The translations under genes and the position numbers were made by a program. From Ichthyophthirius multifiliis (lineage: Eukaryota > Ciliophora > Oligohymenophorea > Hymenostomatida): 64,000 nucleotides of DNA. Below, piece by piece: positions 12,345-25,525 of this stretch (position 1 is the first letter of the stretch; every line of letters begins with the position of its first letter). The stretch spans positions 1 to 64,000 of the forward strand of contig NW_004087735.1 in assembly GCF_000220395.1 (NCBI RefSeq), written 5' to 3'. A model generated the notes under the pieces. The model was given only the letters and a program-made list of their open reading frames with translations. It did not search any database and was not told the origin of the DNA.

Positions 12345-12744
12345 ATAAAAAATATATTACAGTAGTTTTACCGCTTTATTTACCACCACATACTAATATT
12401 CTTGGTCCAATTTTAAAAGGAAATTCTTAAGCTTCTTATCTTAATTCATTGATATATTATGATATATTTATATATGTAGAATAATTTGTTTAGTCTGTTA
12501 AATAAAAAAAATCTTCGTCATTTTTATATTCTAAACATATTGTTGATTCAGACCAGGTATATATACAGAATCTTTCGCCTTTTTAAAATTGCTATAAAGT
12601 GTGTAAAGGTAATTCGCGACCGTGGATTTCAGCTTTTCCTTCTTTTAAATATAATTTTAAACCATCAGGGTTTTTGACATTAATAGAAAATTCTTTTCTA
12701 GAAGAAATATATTCTTCGACCCAAATTATTTATTCAATATCCAT
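11114..12744 (-). CDS. CLP1: CLP1, polynucleotide 5'-kinase of pre-mRNA cleavage factor II / tRNA splicing
   Basis: CLP1 phosphorylates RNA 5' ends and works in mRNA 3'-end cleavage and, in animals, with the tRNA splicing endonuclease. The N-terminal beta domain is recognisable (LKEGKAEIHGRELPL, FCIYTWSEST). The Walker A loop is GGKQSGKTT, followed by NYACKLGWKPIMVDLDPD, the Walker B-like strand. Next come FASGCIVNMPHIPSS, INIVRIQKPGGVKSREE and LKQYFYG, and a C-terminal domain ending NKVFIIGNITWH. Introns: 12283-12360 (78 nt, mostly TA repeat) and one near the 3' end that looks unusually long (about 285 nt) if SDIR joins CQNVMININDF directly. One -1 frame change is needed at the T6 run 12003-12008 (A6 on the coding strand), between KKLEINMLNF and NWNELNE. 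Start MDIEQIIWVEEY is the only sensible ATG. Confidence 0.9.
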
Positions 12745-13098
12745 TATAAATAAAAACTTATATATATAAAAATAAATATATATATATATAAAAGTATATA
12801 ATATATATATATATATATATACACATATTTATATTTATAAATATATATGCAATGTATATTTTTATTTATATTTACATATACATTGAAATATTATAATATA
12901 ATATTTATTAATATTATTAGATATCTTTTGAAAAAAATTAAATAAATATATAAATTTATTTATATATTATTTTTTTATATAAAAAAAAAAAATTATTTAT
13001 ATATTTTATAAAATAAAATAATATATTTTCTACATATATATATTTTCTTTAAAATATATTATTTTTTTTCTTTTATTTCAAAAATTTTCTTTTTATCA

Positions 13099-13574
13099 TC
13101 ATTTTTTTTTGTTACCAAAAGTCTTTCTTTTATCTTCAGAAGGAAGTAAACTAGTTTTAGAAGTTTTTCCAGTTTAAGCTTATCTTTCTTAAATGATAGC
13201 TTCTTTCGCTTTTTAAGATAGCCAATATGGTATAGTTTTTTATATTATACTATCTAAACCAGAAAGTGGCCTGTTATTAATTTATATTTATCTATATTCT
13301 AGTATTTTTTATTCTGCCTCAACTAAGTTTTGTTTTATTTTTGCTAATCTCATTGGCCTACTTCTTTAATCTTTCGTTCCTTTTGGTTTTTATGTCTTTG
13401 ATTTTTCGAATCGTCTTTAGGAGGATCCACAATCCATGGAATATTATTTAGCCTGAATTATTTTCTTAATAACGCTTTATATCTATTTGATATTAAAGGA
13501 CCTTGCCATTAATATCCTTATAATTTGGGTTTAAAAGCTTAATTTATGGTTAGATAAGCTAATCTAGTCCACAT
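13099..13574 (-). CDS. Small basic protein, possibly mitochondrial ribosomal-type
   Basis: About 158 residues, rich in K/R/Q, opening MWTRLAYLTINQAFKPKL and continuing GYQWQGPLISNRYKALLRK, LNNIPWIVDPPKDD, RSRPMRLAKIKQNLVEAEQ, NRPLSGLDSIIQKTIPYW and ending KRKTFGNKKK before TGA at 13099. Sequence complexity and codon use indicate a real conserved gene. The two halves lie in different frames and join if one A is added to the A5 run (T5 on the plus strand, 13402-13406), giving DDSKKSKTQKPKGTKDQRS. I do not recognise the family with certainty. Basic composition and compact size recall mitochondrial ribosomal proteins, but that is a guess. Confidence 0.6.
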
Positions 13575-13671
13575 TTTTTTTTTTAATTAAAATATATTAT
13601 ATATATATATATATATATATAATATTTATATATCCATATAAATATGAATTTTTTATATTTTTATTTTATTT

Positions 13672-14790
13672 TCAATAAATATTTTGTAAATTATCGATTT
13701 TCTCTTTTACTAGATTTAAATAATTTTCTTGTATTTTTTGTTTATTTTATTAAAGATTAGCTTTAAATTCTACTTTTTATATATTTTCTTAGTTTTTATT
13801 AAAATTGACTTTTTTTTTATATTCATTTAAATAAAAAGAAGATTAATTATTTTCTTCAAATTTATTTCTTTGTTTAAAAGAAGCACTTCTATTATTATTA
13901 CTATCATAAAAATTATTTTAAGGGTAATCTATTATTTTCTTATATGTATATTTTTTATATTAATTTCCTTTTATAATATCCTCTTACTATTGATTTCTAT
14001 TTGTAGGTGAAACATACATATTTTATCTTTTCAAAGCCAGTTCATTTTTATGCTTTTCTAATTCAGGAATTTATATATGGTAGTAGTTTTCTAATTCTTC
14101 GTCTTTTCTTTATGGTTAAAAATACTTAATTTCTTTTATTAATTGGTTTGATTTTATATTCATTATTTTTCGTTCCTCACTTTATATACGTATTTTTTCT
14201 AAATTAATATTTATTTTTTGTCTTTTATCTTCTATTTATTTTATTTTAAGTTCGTTTTATTTTTCTTCTAATTATTTTTTTTCTAATATTTATTTTTTTA
14301 AAGATGCTTCTTTTAATATTATTTTTTTCTGTTCTTATTCTTTTCTTAATTTGTTCATTTTTATTATAAAATCTAAAGCTTTTTCATCTACTTTTATAAT
14401 TTCAATATTTTTAATAGGATTTTTTTTTATTAATATTTCTTATTCATTTTTTTTTTAGATATCTTATTCATATTTATTATATATATCCTATTTTTCTTGT
14501 TTTTACTTTTTTTAGGTTTCAATTTTATATTCTATTTTATCTTCTTTTTAAGGAATTGGTTCATTTTTACTAAAAATTCTCTTTTTTTTTTAGTGTAAAA
14601 CTTATAGTTTTTAATAAAAATTTTGACATTATTTTATAGTTTTTTAACTTAATTAATGAATTATTTAATTAAATTCATTAAAATTTTTTAAAATTTATTA
14701 TAGTTATAATAATGGCTTTTAAATTTTAAATTTATTTTTTGAAATAGCTTTTAAAGATTATTACTAATTTAAATTTGATGTTATTTCCAT
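13672..14790 (-). CDS. Coiled-coil protein
   Basis: A single uninterrupted 372-residue frame with TGA at 13672. Start MEITSNLNQQSLKAISK; the middle is long heptad-like K/E/Q helix (KVDEKALDFIIKMNKLRKE, LKKQILEKKQLEEKQNE, QIEDKRQKININLEKIR). A more variable tail follows (NMYVSPTNRNQQQEDIIKG, YDSNNNRSASFKQRNKF), and it ends in another short helix, KEKIDNLQNIY. No catalytic domain is seen. Ciliate genomes are rich in such basal-body, axoneme and cortex-associated coiled coils, so a cytoskeletal role is plausible but only inferred. It lies 97 nt upstream of the small basic gene on the same strand, with a TA-rich gap. Confidence 0.75.
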
Positions 14791-15244
14791 TATTTATATG
14801 TATTAAAAATAAATATGATAAAATTTTATATTTAAATTATTTTTTTTCAGTTTAAAATAATATTTTTTATAATTAATAAAAAATAAAAAAAAATAGTTAA
14901 TGTAAGTAATAATTATACTATATAATTAATTATATATGAAATATATATTTATATAAAAAAATATATATATATTTATATATATATTTATTTTAATATTTTT
15001 TTTATATATATTTTTATTTACAATTATATTATTTCTATACAAAATTTATCTATTTATTTTTTATAATAATATAATACTAATTATTTTTTATTTTATAAAT
15101 ATTTATTATTAAAATACATATATTTCTATTTTTTATCGTTAAATTTTAAGAGTCATATTATTAATAAAAAATCTAACCTTAAATTAAAATTAAAAATTAA
15201 TAATCAAAAAAAATTTTAAAATTTTAATAAAATATATAAATAAA

Positions 15245-16117
15245 ATGAATTTATTATAAAAGGTTTGTAAAATATTAAAAAAACTAAACAAATTTATGGA
15301 AACAGAAAAATTTATTTTTGAAATAAACTATTTCTAATCACTCTTAATTGATCTAAAACATTTCCTTTAAAATAACCACTAAAAGCTTTCCCCTTATACA
15401 TTTTATATATAAAAAGAACTTTTAATAATTTTGGAAACTGAATAAGATTTAATAAAAACAATAATAGAAAATAAAAAATAGAATTATATTCGAAAATGCT
15501 TGAAAAAAATTCTTTATGAAATATTTGAAAACCCAGAATAGAAAATTTAAAAAAATAACATTAAACTATTATTTTTAATCTAAGAATTAAAAATATAAGC
15601 CTTTTAGAATGAAAAATAAGAAGGGGAAATATCAGAAAATTATTCACAAAGAATAATAATAGACGATATATTGTCTGAAGTTTCCAAAAAAAGCTTTTAA
15701 AATATACAATTTATAGATTTAAAGGAAAACGAAGATAATACCTCTTATTTTTCTCAAGATAAAAAAAACTTGGATAAGGATAAATCAATGTAAGATTAAA
15801 TTTAACTTTCCTAAGAAAAAAAAATTAACGAAAAAGAAATTATCCTAAAATCACTAGTTGAAGAACTTCCAGATATTAATATAGGAATTGATACTAGTAA
15901 ATTTTAAAAATAAGAAAAAAAAATTATTTTCTAGTACATTAGTTTACCAGAAATGACTTTTTAACAGTAAAAAATATCGATTTAAGGAAAATATCAAGAA
16001 ATCATTGTAAAATTTTAAAAAATAAAGACGATTAATTTTTAATTGCTAATTTTTCATAAAATGGAGTATAGGTAATTTAAAATGAAGGATTAGAAATGGA
16101 ATTAAAAAAATAAATGA
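15245..16117 (+). CDS. Hypothetical protein
   Basis: An intronless 290-residue frame from ATG at 15245 to TGA at 16115. Features: an N-terminal helical part (MNLLQKVCKILKKLNKFME, YFQSLLIDLKHFLQNN), an acidic middle (DDILSEVSKKSF, LKENEDNTSYFSQDKKN) and a C-terminal KSLVEELPDINIGIDTSKF region ending in a basic stretch. I do not recognise it. The last A7 run (16104-16110) may hide a missing base: with one extra A the frame continues through a basic helix to TGA at 16195. The true C-terminus is therefore uncertain. Confidence 0.55.
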
Positions 16118-18118
16118 GAAATGCATTATAGATCATTTAGATAAAATTATTATATGTAAGGAAAATGAAGAAATAAAAATTGGATATTAGTTGTTGATTT
16201 AAGATAATTAAAATTGAATTTTATTAAGAAAAATAAAAGTTTTATATTTATATTTATATTTAAAACTAATATATATATTATTTATATTTAAAATTAAAGA
16301 TTATTATATTTTTTAAAATAATTATTATATATTAATTAATATTTATATTAACATATATACATATATTTTTTTAAATATTTATATATTTATAAAAATATTT
16401 TTAAATAATAATTTGAATTGTTTTATATTAATATTTACTATTAATCAATTATTAACATTAGTATTTTTTTATATAATTTAAAAATCCAATAATCAATTAA
16501 AATATACATTAAGCTGTTTTAAATTAGCAAAAATCAAAATTATATTAAATTTTAATTTAGTAATAATAAATTAATCTAAAAAGATATCACTTTAGTATAT
16601 TAAAAAGGCTTCTAAAATTTTTATAACAATTATTTTTAAATTTTAATCCATCTATATATAAATCTATTTAAATAATATATATTATTATTATAAATATATT
16701 TATTTATATATATCATTATTATCTATAATATTAATTTTTTTTTTTTGATAATATTAATATTCATTTTAGTAAATTAGATTATCTTTTTATTCGTAATTAA
16801 TACATTCCTTAAAAATTATTAACACAATTTGAAAAATATTAACCTATATTATAATACTAAACTTCATAAAATATAAAAAAAATCATTATTATCAAAAAAA
16901 AAAACATTAAATAAAAAGATTGTATAATTTATAAAAAATAATTTTCATTTATAAAAATTTAAATATAGAAATTTATTAATTTTTTTTTTATTAAAATATA
17001 AAATAAGCAAATATTTTTAATAATAATAATATATTTTAGTTTTATTATATTAGAAAATATTTATATATAAATTCATTTTTTTATATTATTATTAATTTCT
17101 TATTATATACTTTTTATATTTATTTTAATGATTTTACTTTTTTTTATATTTATCTTTTTTATCATTTTATAGTTTTTTTTATAATGTAAGTTTATTATTT
17201 TAAAAAAAAATCATAATTCTTTTTTCCAATTACCAAAATTAAAAAGTTAAATAATTAAATCTTTTTATTTAAAAAAAAATTAACAGTAACAAACAAATTA
17301 ATTTATATAAATTTAATAAAAAAGTTACTTTTGAGATTTAAAATTATTTAAACAATTAGTCTTTTTATAATTTATATATAATATGTTAAATGCTTATATA
17401 TTCATTTTAATTTATTTATATTATTAAAATACTATTAAAATAAATACATAATGATATATATTACTGTTTATATAATTAATAAAAGAAAAATATATGTTTA
17501 GTTTTAAAAATATTAAATATAAAAAAAATTATTTAGAATTTTAATATTAATTAATTTTTTAAATATAAAAAAATAATATATAATTTTTATTTTAGTATTA
17601 TATTCAAAAATTATTATTATAAATAAAATTAAAAAAAAAAAATTGATTATAATATATATCATTATATCTTAAATTTTTATAACAATAATTAATAAAATAA
17701 TATAATAATATTATATCCTTAATTTATTAAAATAATTAATGCAAATTATTATAATATAATTAAATTTTAATTTATATTTTAATTTAATTAAAAGTATATA
17801 TTTAAATTTTGTATTTTCTACTTTTATTTTTAATTAAATTTATTGAGAAACTGAAATAATTTTTTTAAATTCTATTTTATTTTAATATTTAAAAAAAGAA
17901 ATTAATCATTTATTTATTAATATTTAATATATTAAAAAAATATCATATAAAACACCAGAAAAATAAATTATAAGAAAAATTAAAAAAGAAAAAAAATATA
18001 GGAAATAAACATTATATATATATATAATAAAAAAAAAAACATTAATAGTTATTAACATTAAAATATTAAAAAAAACCAAAAAAGCAAAAGTTTTATATTG
18101 AAAAAAAAGAAGAAATAA
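16118..18118. other. 2-kb A/T desert
   Basis: Extreme A/T with short homopolymers. I found no tRNA, no conserved-looking frame and no intron-exon pattern. Because TGA is the only stop, frames stay open by chance here, but their translations are low-complexity I/N/K/L/Y strings. The 3' part should contain the promoter of the next plus-strand gene. Confidence 0.6.
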
Positions 18119-20525
18119 ATGAATTATTATTAATTATTTGGACGTGCAAGTCATACAAATATCTAAAATTAAAATTAAATAAATACTAATAATAATAGAA
18201 ATACTAATATAAATACAAATACAAATATAAATATTAATATATTTAATAATAATTTAAGTAATCAAAATAGAGATTTATTTCAAGAATTAAATGAGAATGC
18301 AAGACGCGAATAAATGCGCTTTTTGAGAAATAATTCTTAAGATTTTAATTAAATAAATCCTACGTATAATATGAATATTAATAGGTAGATTTTTTCTTTA
18401 AATAATTCCCATATTGCAAATAATCGATAAATTTCAACTAATTAAAGAAATCCTAGAATCGAAAGTGACACTAACTTTACCAGATAAAATTAATAATATT
18501 CTTTATCTTAATATAATGATAATGACGATGATGAATAAGAACGTTTTTATGACGATGAAAATGACGACGATGAATAAATGGAAGAATATAATGAAGGTGA
18601 CGAAGATTGCTAAATCGAATAAGAAACGTTTAGCTAATAGGAATCTAAATATGAAAAAAACTAAGAAGAAAATTCAAGTGGAGGTATATAATCTTCATCT
18701 TAAGAATCTTCTAATATAATTTAAAGTAATAATAATAAAAGTGAATATGATGATAACAAACGCTTAAGGGTTTAGACAGCTCCTGCTAGACCTTTGACTG
18801 ATTTCGAAGAATTTAAGAGAAGTTATTAATTCCTTAGTTTAGAAAAAATAATTATGATTTAATAAAAATTAATACAAATTGATTATTAAAAATATGATTT
18901 GGATTCTACTGAAGGATAAAAAACTTTTAAAAAATATTTAAAGAATATTGAAAAATTTATAAAAGTATTTTCAATATGTCTATATTATTTTTTTATTATT
19001 AAAAATTAAAAAAAGGATTCTGGATGCTAAATAAGTTGTAGAAAATATAGGGAAAAATTTTCTAAAGCATATAAAATATTATACAAAGAAGAAGAATTAA
19101 GTTATTTAACTGAGATTTTCGATAGTGCTTAAGAAGGTAAAATATATTTAAATTTATATATATATGAATATAATTATTTCATAAATATATAAATATAAAA
19201 AAATAAATATTGATAGTAATATATTAATATAAATAATTATAAAATATATATATATATATTATATATATATATTTATTTATATATATATATAGGTTTTCCT
19301 CATTTATATGTTAATGGTGAAAAATATTCATTTTCATAAGAAGTACTTGAATACGGGAAATAAGTTTTAGTGAGTTTTTACAAAATGTAAAATTAAATAA
19401 GGATCGTATACTAGAATACATGTTAAGGTTAAATTGTAGACTCGAGTTGTGAAGAAATGAAGAAATAATTAAAAGAAAGTTTAGAAAAATTTGATAAAAA
19501 CTGGACTTTATTTGAAAAAATGTACGTAAATGAACTAATGGTAATAGAAACTGAAGCTCGTAGATATGTTCAAAATGCAATAAATATCTAAAAAGAGCTA
19601 GAATCTCTTGAAATAAGGGAAAAAATTAAAGGGAAATTTTTTATATATAACCCTGAATATATAAAACTTTAATAAAATTTATGTAAATAAATCTGTTTAA
19701 TGAATTCAGTGGCTAATTTAGAAGGAAAAGGAAGAGACGATCTAGATTTTGAAATTTTATAATAAGCCGAAGGAATATTAAGAAAAGTCACGAATGAATA
19801 ATCGAGAGCTGTTAGGAGCCTTGCGGAATAAATCAAAGCTAACTTTAAAAATTTGAGGAGTTTGTTTAAAAAATATGAAGATAATATTGAAATGGTTGAC
19901 CCTTAATTAAAAAATAATAGTGAATTAGTTGAAGCTCTTAATAAATACGAAGACTCTTGGGAAAAAGGTATATATATATTTATATGATATAATATTTAGT
20001 ATATTAATAATTTATTTATTTATTTAAAAAAAAAAAAAAATAGGTAAAGATTATTTTTTAGAAGGAAAAAAGTGTTCATTTTTAATTTATTTTTCTCATA
20101 TTATTGAAGCTACGGGTTAAAAATATAAGGAATTTTAAGAATAAATAGAATGTAGAGATGCTGATATATTTTTGAATATTCCTTGTTTACTTGTTTTGAA
20201 ATTACTTGATAAGGATGACAAGAATATATGTAATTATTTTTTACCCTAGATGTTTAATAAAGATCATAAATTAAATTTGATTTATTAAGAATTGGATAAT
20301 GAATTTTAGGAATGGAAGAAACAATATAAAAATAATTACTTTTATTATAATTTTTTGGAAAAAAAACTACTTAATATTGATATTAGTGAAATCGATAAAA
20401 TCATTATTGAATAACTATAGTAAACTAATAAAATTGTGCACAAAATTAAATAATTGGCTATTGAAATTTAAAGAAACAATCCTATGGAATGGAATAAGTT
20501 TATTGATGTAGCTTTAAGTTAATGA
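18119..20525 (+). CDS. Hypothetical protein, N/Q-rich N-terminus with helical C-terminal region
   Basis: A long real gene of unknown family. The N-terminal 190 residues are Asn/Gln/Asp/Glu-rich (N-T-N repeats, then acidic DDDEQERFYDDENDDDEQ). They are followed by a complex region starting KRLRVQTAPARPLTDFEEFK and continuing YLTEIFDSAQEGFPHLYVNG, FDKNWTLFEKMYVNELMV, GKGRDDLDFEILQQAEGIL and NKFIDVALSQ before TGA at 20523. Introns: 19137-19292 (156 nt) and 19968-20043 (76 nt), both phase 1 after a G. A third candidate, 18965-19015, is 51 nt, lacks TGA and is a multiple of three, so splicing or retention both keep the frame. I cannot name a domain. The conserved-looking C-terminal two-thirds suggests a ciliate-specific family. 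Confidence 0.75.
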
Positions 20526-21508
20526 ACTTTTTTTTTTTTTTTAATTATATAAATAAATTTAAAAAAAAAAAAAAAAAATTGTACAAATAATAGTATTTAT
20601 TATATATTTTTTTTTTAAAAAAAAAAAACTTTACTATTTTTTATTTAATTTAATTATTTTTTTTTCTTTTAATAAAAAGTAATAATTGTCTCTGTTAATT
20701 TTATTAATATTCTCTATATTAATAAATAAAAAAATTGAAAGATTAAATTAAAACTACTAAATATATATATATAGCAAAAACACGGATCTATATATTAATT
20801 GTTTATAATATTTTTTTAAAAACAATATCAGCAAAAAAACTACTATAAAAAATATAATAGAACCCGAAAAACCTTTATAATAAAATTATAGGAAAACATC
20901 ATATAATGAGAAAATATAAAATTACTGTAACAAAAATACAAATAAAGAATTTTTATAGAATAAATAAGCAATTATTTAATAACATCATTTAATCAAATTT
21001 ATAATTGTTATCAAAATGAAATTATATGAAGTATTTTATTTACTTTTTATTTTAAAAAGTTAAGTATTAAATATTTTAAATTTTATATCTCATTTCATCG
21101 AAAATATAAATAAAATTATAGCATTTGTAAAACACCAAAGGGGACATAATGCATATTTATTAAATATTATTTCATATTACGAAACTTTATATAACTTTTT
21201 CTTAGAGAAATTTACACATATTTATTTATTTTAAATTAGTTTTTAGATTTTTAGATTAAATTTCTTTTATAGTTTTAAATTAAACTATTAAAACTAAATT
21301 ATGTAAACCCGACATAAAGTATTTTTGAAAAAATAGCTTATTATATTTATAATATTTTATAGTTTATTTTTTTATTTATAATTATTAAAATTATATATAA
21401 TAATTATTCAATATATATAATCTTATAAATATTTATTTTTAAGTTTAAATATAAGAAAAAAATTATTTTTATAAAAAATTATAATTAATATATAAATATA
21501 ATAATTAA
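20526..21508. other. Spacer between convergent genes
   Basis: About 1 kb separating two convergent genes, so it should hold both polyadenylation regions. The segment 20760-21320 is slightly less A/T-biased than the flanks and contains a weak open frame starting at 21016 that runs antisense into the neighbour. I do not call it as a gene. Confidence 0.5.
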
Positions 21509-22662
21509 TCAGCTACTTTTTTATTATATTTATAAAAGTTTTATAATTGCTAATCTTTTTTTATTAAAATTGATTTTTTTCATTAAAAAGAATTATAAAA
21601 TATTTACCTCTAATAAGCCAAAATTTCATCTTTGTTTTTTAATTAATTTATAGTTTTTTCAATTTTATCTTATTTATTTAATAATATATTAATTATTTTT
21701 AATAAATCAATATATAATATGTATACCTTAATATTATTTTAAAGATAAACTACCATTACGATCTTTACATTTATTAATTAAATAAACTATTTATTAAAAT
21801 ATTTAAGATTTTTTTATTTTTTCATCCATTTCAAATTATTCCTTTATATTTATTTAAATAATTTTATACCTATTTAAGAACAAAACAAAACAAAAAATAC
21901 TTTAAGTTCCGAATATGATTCTTTATATAATTTTCTTTCATCTTATAATTAAGACATTTAGTTTCTTATTTTGAATTTTTCGCTTTTTATTAATTCAAGT
22001 AATTATTCAAAATCTTATCTAAATTGAAATAAATAAATTAATTAATTAATTAAATACTTTTGTTAAATTTCAAGCTGTTAATTAATTAATATTTCATTTT
22101 TATTCTATTAAATTTTATTATTATTTAATTATTTATTATTAATATTGCTATTTTTCTTATATAAACATTGTTTTTATGATTATTTTATTTGGTGAAAACT
22201 TAATTTTTTAAATGAATTAAAAAATGAATTTTTAGGCTTATTTTCTTATTTTTAATTAATTTCTTCATTTTAAAATTCTTCTTTAAAGCTTTCTTAATCA
22301 ATAATTATGTTTTTTCTTTCTTCATTATGTTCACTTATTTATTAACTGTTAACTAATTATGAATTTATTTATATATTATTATAGCTTTTATCTTAATATG
22401 TTTGAAATTTTTCAATATTAGTATATAACTTGCTTATATTATTTGAAGATTTTTTAGAAGTTTAATTTTTTGAACGGATTTAAGCTTATATGTTTACAAT
22501 TTTAGATTTTATATTTTTTATATTTTAATTTTCGAAATGCATATTATTTTTATTTATTTTTAATTCTTCTTCGAAAAGACTTCTTGATATATTTTTTTAT
22601 TGAATATTTTTAGGTTTATTTAATTTTACACCATATAATTGATTATATTATTCAGAAATCAT
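21509..22662 (-). CDS. Q/N/K-rich coiled-coil protein
   Basis: Starts MISEQYNQLYGVKLNKPKN and ends KLLQIQQKSS with TGA at 21509. Most of the chain is Q/N/K/S-rich and partly disordered. The C-terminal third is more helical (RQDFEQLLELIKSEKFKIRNQ, QMSQLQDERKLYKESYSELK, IVYLINKCKDRNGSL). Three GT-AG introns are supported by frame and size: 21842-21900 (59 nt), 21669-21726 (58 nt) and 21555-21607 (53 nt). Splicing all three keeps one frame through DKIEKTINQLKNKDEILAYQ. No known domain recognised. The next minus-strand gene begins only about 160 nt away. Confidence 0.65.
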
Positions 22663-22818
22663 TTTTTTAAAAATAAAATAAATACACAGTTAAAAAAAAA
22701 TATATATAATTATTAATTTTGTATATTTATATAAAGAATTTATTTTAATTTAATTTAATATTACATAAAAAAATTAAGTAAAAAATATATATATATATAT
22801 GTATATATATTATATTTT

Positions 22819-23107
22819 TCAATATCCATATAAAGCATTCATATCTCTTAATTTAGTTTTTAATTATGAAATATTATTATTTATTCTTTCTAAATCTTAA
22901 TTTAATTAAATTTTTCTTTTAATATTAATGGCTGATTTTATTTTAGAATTTTCAAGTTTTAATAATTAATTATTAATCTAAAGAATATAAAAAATAAGTA
23001 TATATATAAATCATAAATAAATATATTTATATATTTCATTTTTTTAAATATTTAATTTTATATTTTTTCATTAATTTTGATATATTAACTAACCCGTAAT
23101 AAAAAGT

Positions 23108-23146
<39 letters not shown>

Positions 23147-25295
23147 ATATAAATAATTTACTTAATCTTTTTCTTAATTTAAATTCATTAAAAATTTTTC
23201 TATTTCATTAATGGGTAATTCTTTTTCTTATTCTAATTCATTATTTTTAAAAAATTATCATTTTTTTTTATTAAATATCTCTTTATTGGGTATTATAATA
23301 AGTGTCATTATCATTTTATTAATTAAATTTATTATTATTATTATTTAAATACATATTATATATTTCTGAATAATCGCTTTTTTTTTCATCTTATTATTTT
23401 TAATAATTATCTTTATTTTAGTTTATTTATTTTCTTTTTAAATAATTTATATTTTCATTATTTTATATTTAATTATTAGTTTAATCATTTATGTTTTCTT
23501 TAGCTTTTTTAGAATTATTATTTTTTTAAGGACTAAATGAATTATTATAAATAAAATTTTATTTTTAGTTAAAATGATTGTTTTCTTATTAAAATGATAT
23601 ATTATTTTAGTTTTTTCTTGTATTAAAGTCATAATTTTCTTGATAATTTTCTTAATTTTATATGTAATTTTAATTTATTCTTTTTGTATTATTAATATTC
23701 ATCAATTAGTTTTCAGCTTTTTATAATAAAATTTTAAGTTATTGTATTTCTATTTGAGAATTTTCAAACTAAATTTATAACTAGTTTTCTTTTTATGCTT
23801 TTTCCATTATCTTATGTTTCTAATTATATATTTCTTATTTTTATTACTCGTTATTAAATACTAATTACTACATTTTTTATTTGAGTTCATCTAAATCATT
23901 CTATAAATGTTTATTTTCGATTTTTTAATGATTAAATTTTTCTTTAAAATCTTCAATTTGTTTATAATTTTATTAATAACTTTATAATTCTTAAAATAAT
24001 ATTTCTTATTCTTCTTTCATACTTTATTGATTTCGTTCATTTTAAATTCTATTTAAATTTTTTATTTTATTTTTTATTTGTAAATTATAGATTACTATAT
24101 TTATTATGTTTTTTATTTTTATATTTCTAATTGTTATTTTAAATAATTTATATTGTCATCTTTTCTTGAATTTTCTCTTTATTATTCTCTAAAAAAATAA
24201 ATAAAAAATATATAAATATATAAATATATAAATATATAATTATATATATATATTTATTGATATATATTTTTTTTTTATAAATACTCAATTCTATCTTTAT
24301 ATTCTTCTAGTTAATACTAAACTTCTCTTAAATCTTCTTCTATTTTAGTCCTTATTAGTATCTCGTGTTAATTTCTTTATTTATGCTTATCATTTTCCAT
24401 TTATAAAAGTTCTTATTTTCTTTAAAAATCATATATCTATATAAAAAAACAATTATAATTATGTAATTACTATATTTAATCTATACTTTTTCTTATAATT
24501 AATCAATATTATCTTTTTAATTAAGAATAGTTTAATTTAAGGAATTTCTATCTTTTAGCATTTATTATTTAAATTCTTCCAAATTGAAATTTAGTCTATC
24601 TATTTATTATTCATAAAGTATTTTAATTTATTCTTATTGTTCTTTATTATAATCTAATGATTCATTTCTTTTTTATTACTATTTGATTATTATATTAAAT
24701 TATTATTTTAGAATTTATCTTAACTTTCTCTTTATTTTGATTTACTGTTATATTTTTTATTACTATTTTCTTACAATTAAGTATAATTTTAGTTATATTT
24801 ATCCTAATTTTCATTATTAAATCGATTTTACCTCTAAAATTAATTGCTGTTTGTCTATTAAATTAAACTGTTTTCTGAATATATTTATTGATTAGTTATT
24901 TAGTAGGGTGGCATTTGCTTTTTTACATTATTTAATTTAGCATTATAATCACCTGGAATTAATTAAGAATGACCAACTAATTCACTTTCATGATCTAATT
25001 CATCTATTTATTACTTATGATTATAATTAAAATATTATTCTTATTCATGTTTTAAGTCTGTTTTTTAATTAATTTTCTGTGTATTATTTACGTTTTGTTG
25101 AGGAGCTTTTTTTTATAAATTGCAGTTATTATGTAGTTTTTATTATTTAATATTTTTATTATTGTAGGATTCGTAAAACTTTTAAAACAATTTTGTAGTT
25201 TTTACTTATTCAAAGTCTAATTTTTATACAACTTTATATGCTTTTTTTTTAATTTATTTATATAAATTTTAATTTTTACTTATATTATCATTCAT
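22819..25295 (-). CDS. Long Q/N-rich coiled-coil protein
   Basis: Start MNDNISKNQNLYKQIKKKAY at 25295; TGA at 22819 after a well-formed end, KLRDMNALYGY. The N-terminal part contains one compositionally ordinary segment (DELDHESELVGHSQLIPGDY). From there to the C-terminus it is a long coiled coil (LYEQQIDRLNFNLEEFKQQ, IEEDLREVQYQLEEYKDRIE, LELENSKIKSAINIK-type heptads), interrupted by an N/Q/S-rich linker. At least three introns are needed, near 24430-24480, 24190-24290 and 22990-23165. One -1 change is needed at the T9 run 23261-23269 (A9 on the coding strand) to reach ELPINEIEKFLMNLN. A centriole or cilium coiled-coil role is a reasonable guess only. Confidence 0.65.
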
Positions 25296-25525
25296 TTATT
25301 ATATTTGCTATTTTGTATTTATTTAATTAATTTAAAAAAAAAAAAAAAAAATTTGATATTATTTTAATTTTTTGTAAATAATAAATAAAAATTGTATTAT
25401 ATTGAAATTTAAAAATATATTAAATTTTAAAAATACTAAATATAAAATAATTATTATTATTATAAAAATAAATATTATTGTAATTATTATTAATAATATA
25501 TATTTTAGCATATTTATATATAAAA

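Noticed and set aside
12486-12677. Plus-strand frame over the CLP1 N-terminal exon
   Set aside because: It is antisense to conserved CLP1 sequence (LKEGKAEIHGREL) and has no features of its own.
21016-21573. Plus-strand frame opening with a hydrophobic, signal-like N-terminus
   Set aside because: It overlaps the 3' exons of the minus-strand coiled-coil gene, dissolves into I/Y/L/K strings, and frames of this length arise easily where TGA is the only stop. Transcript evidence would be needed.
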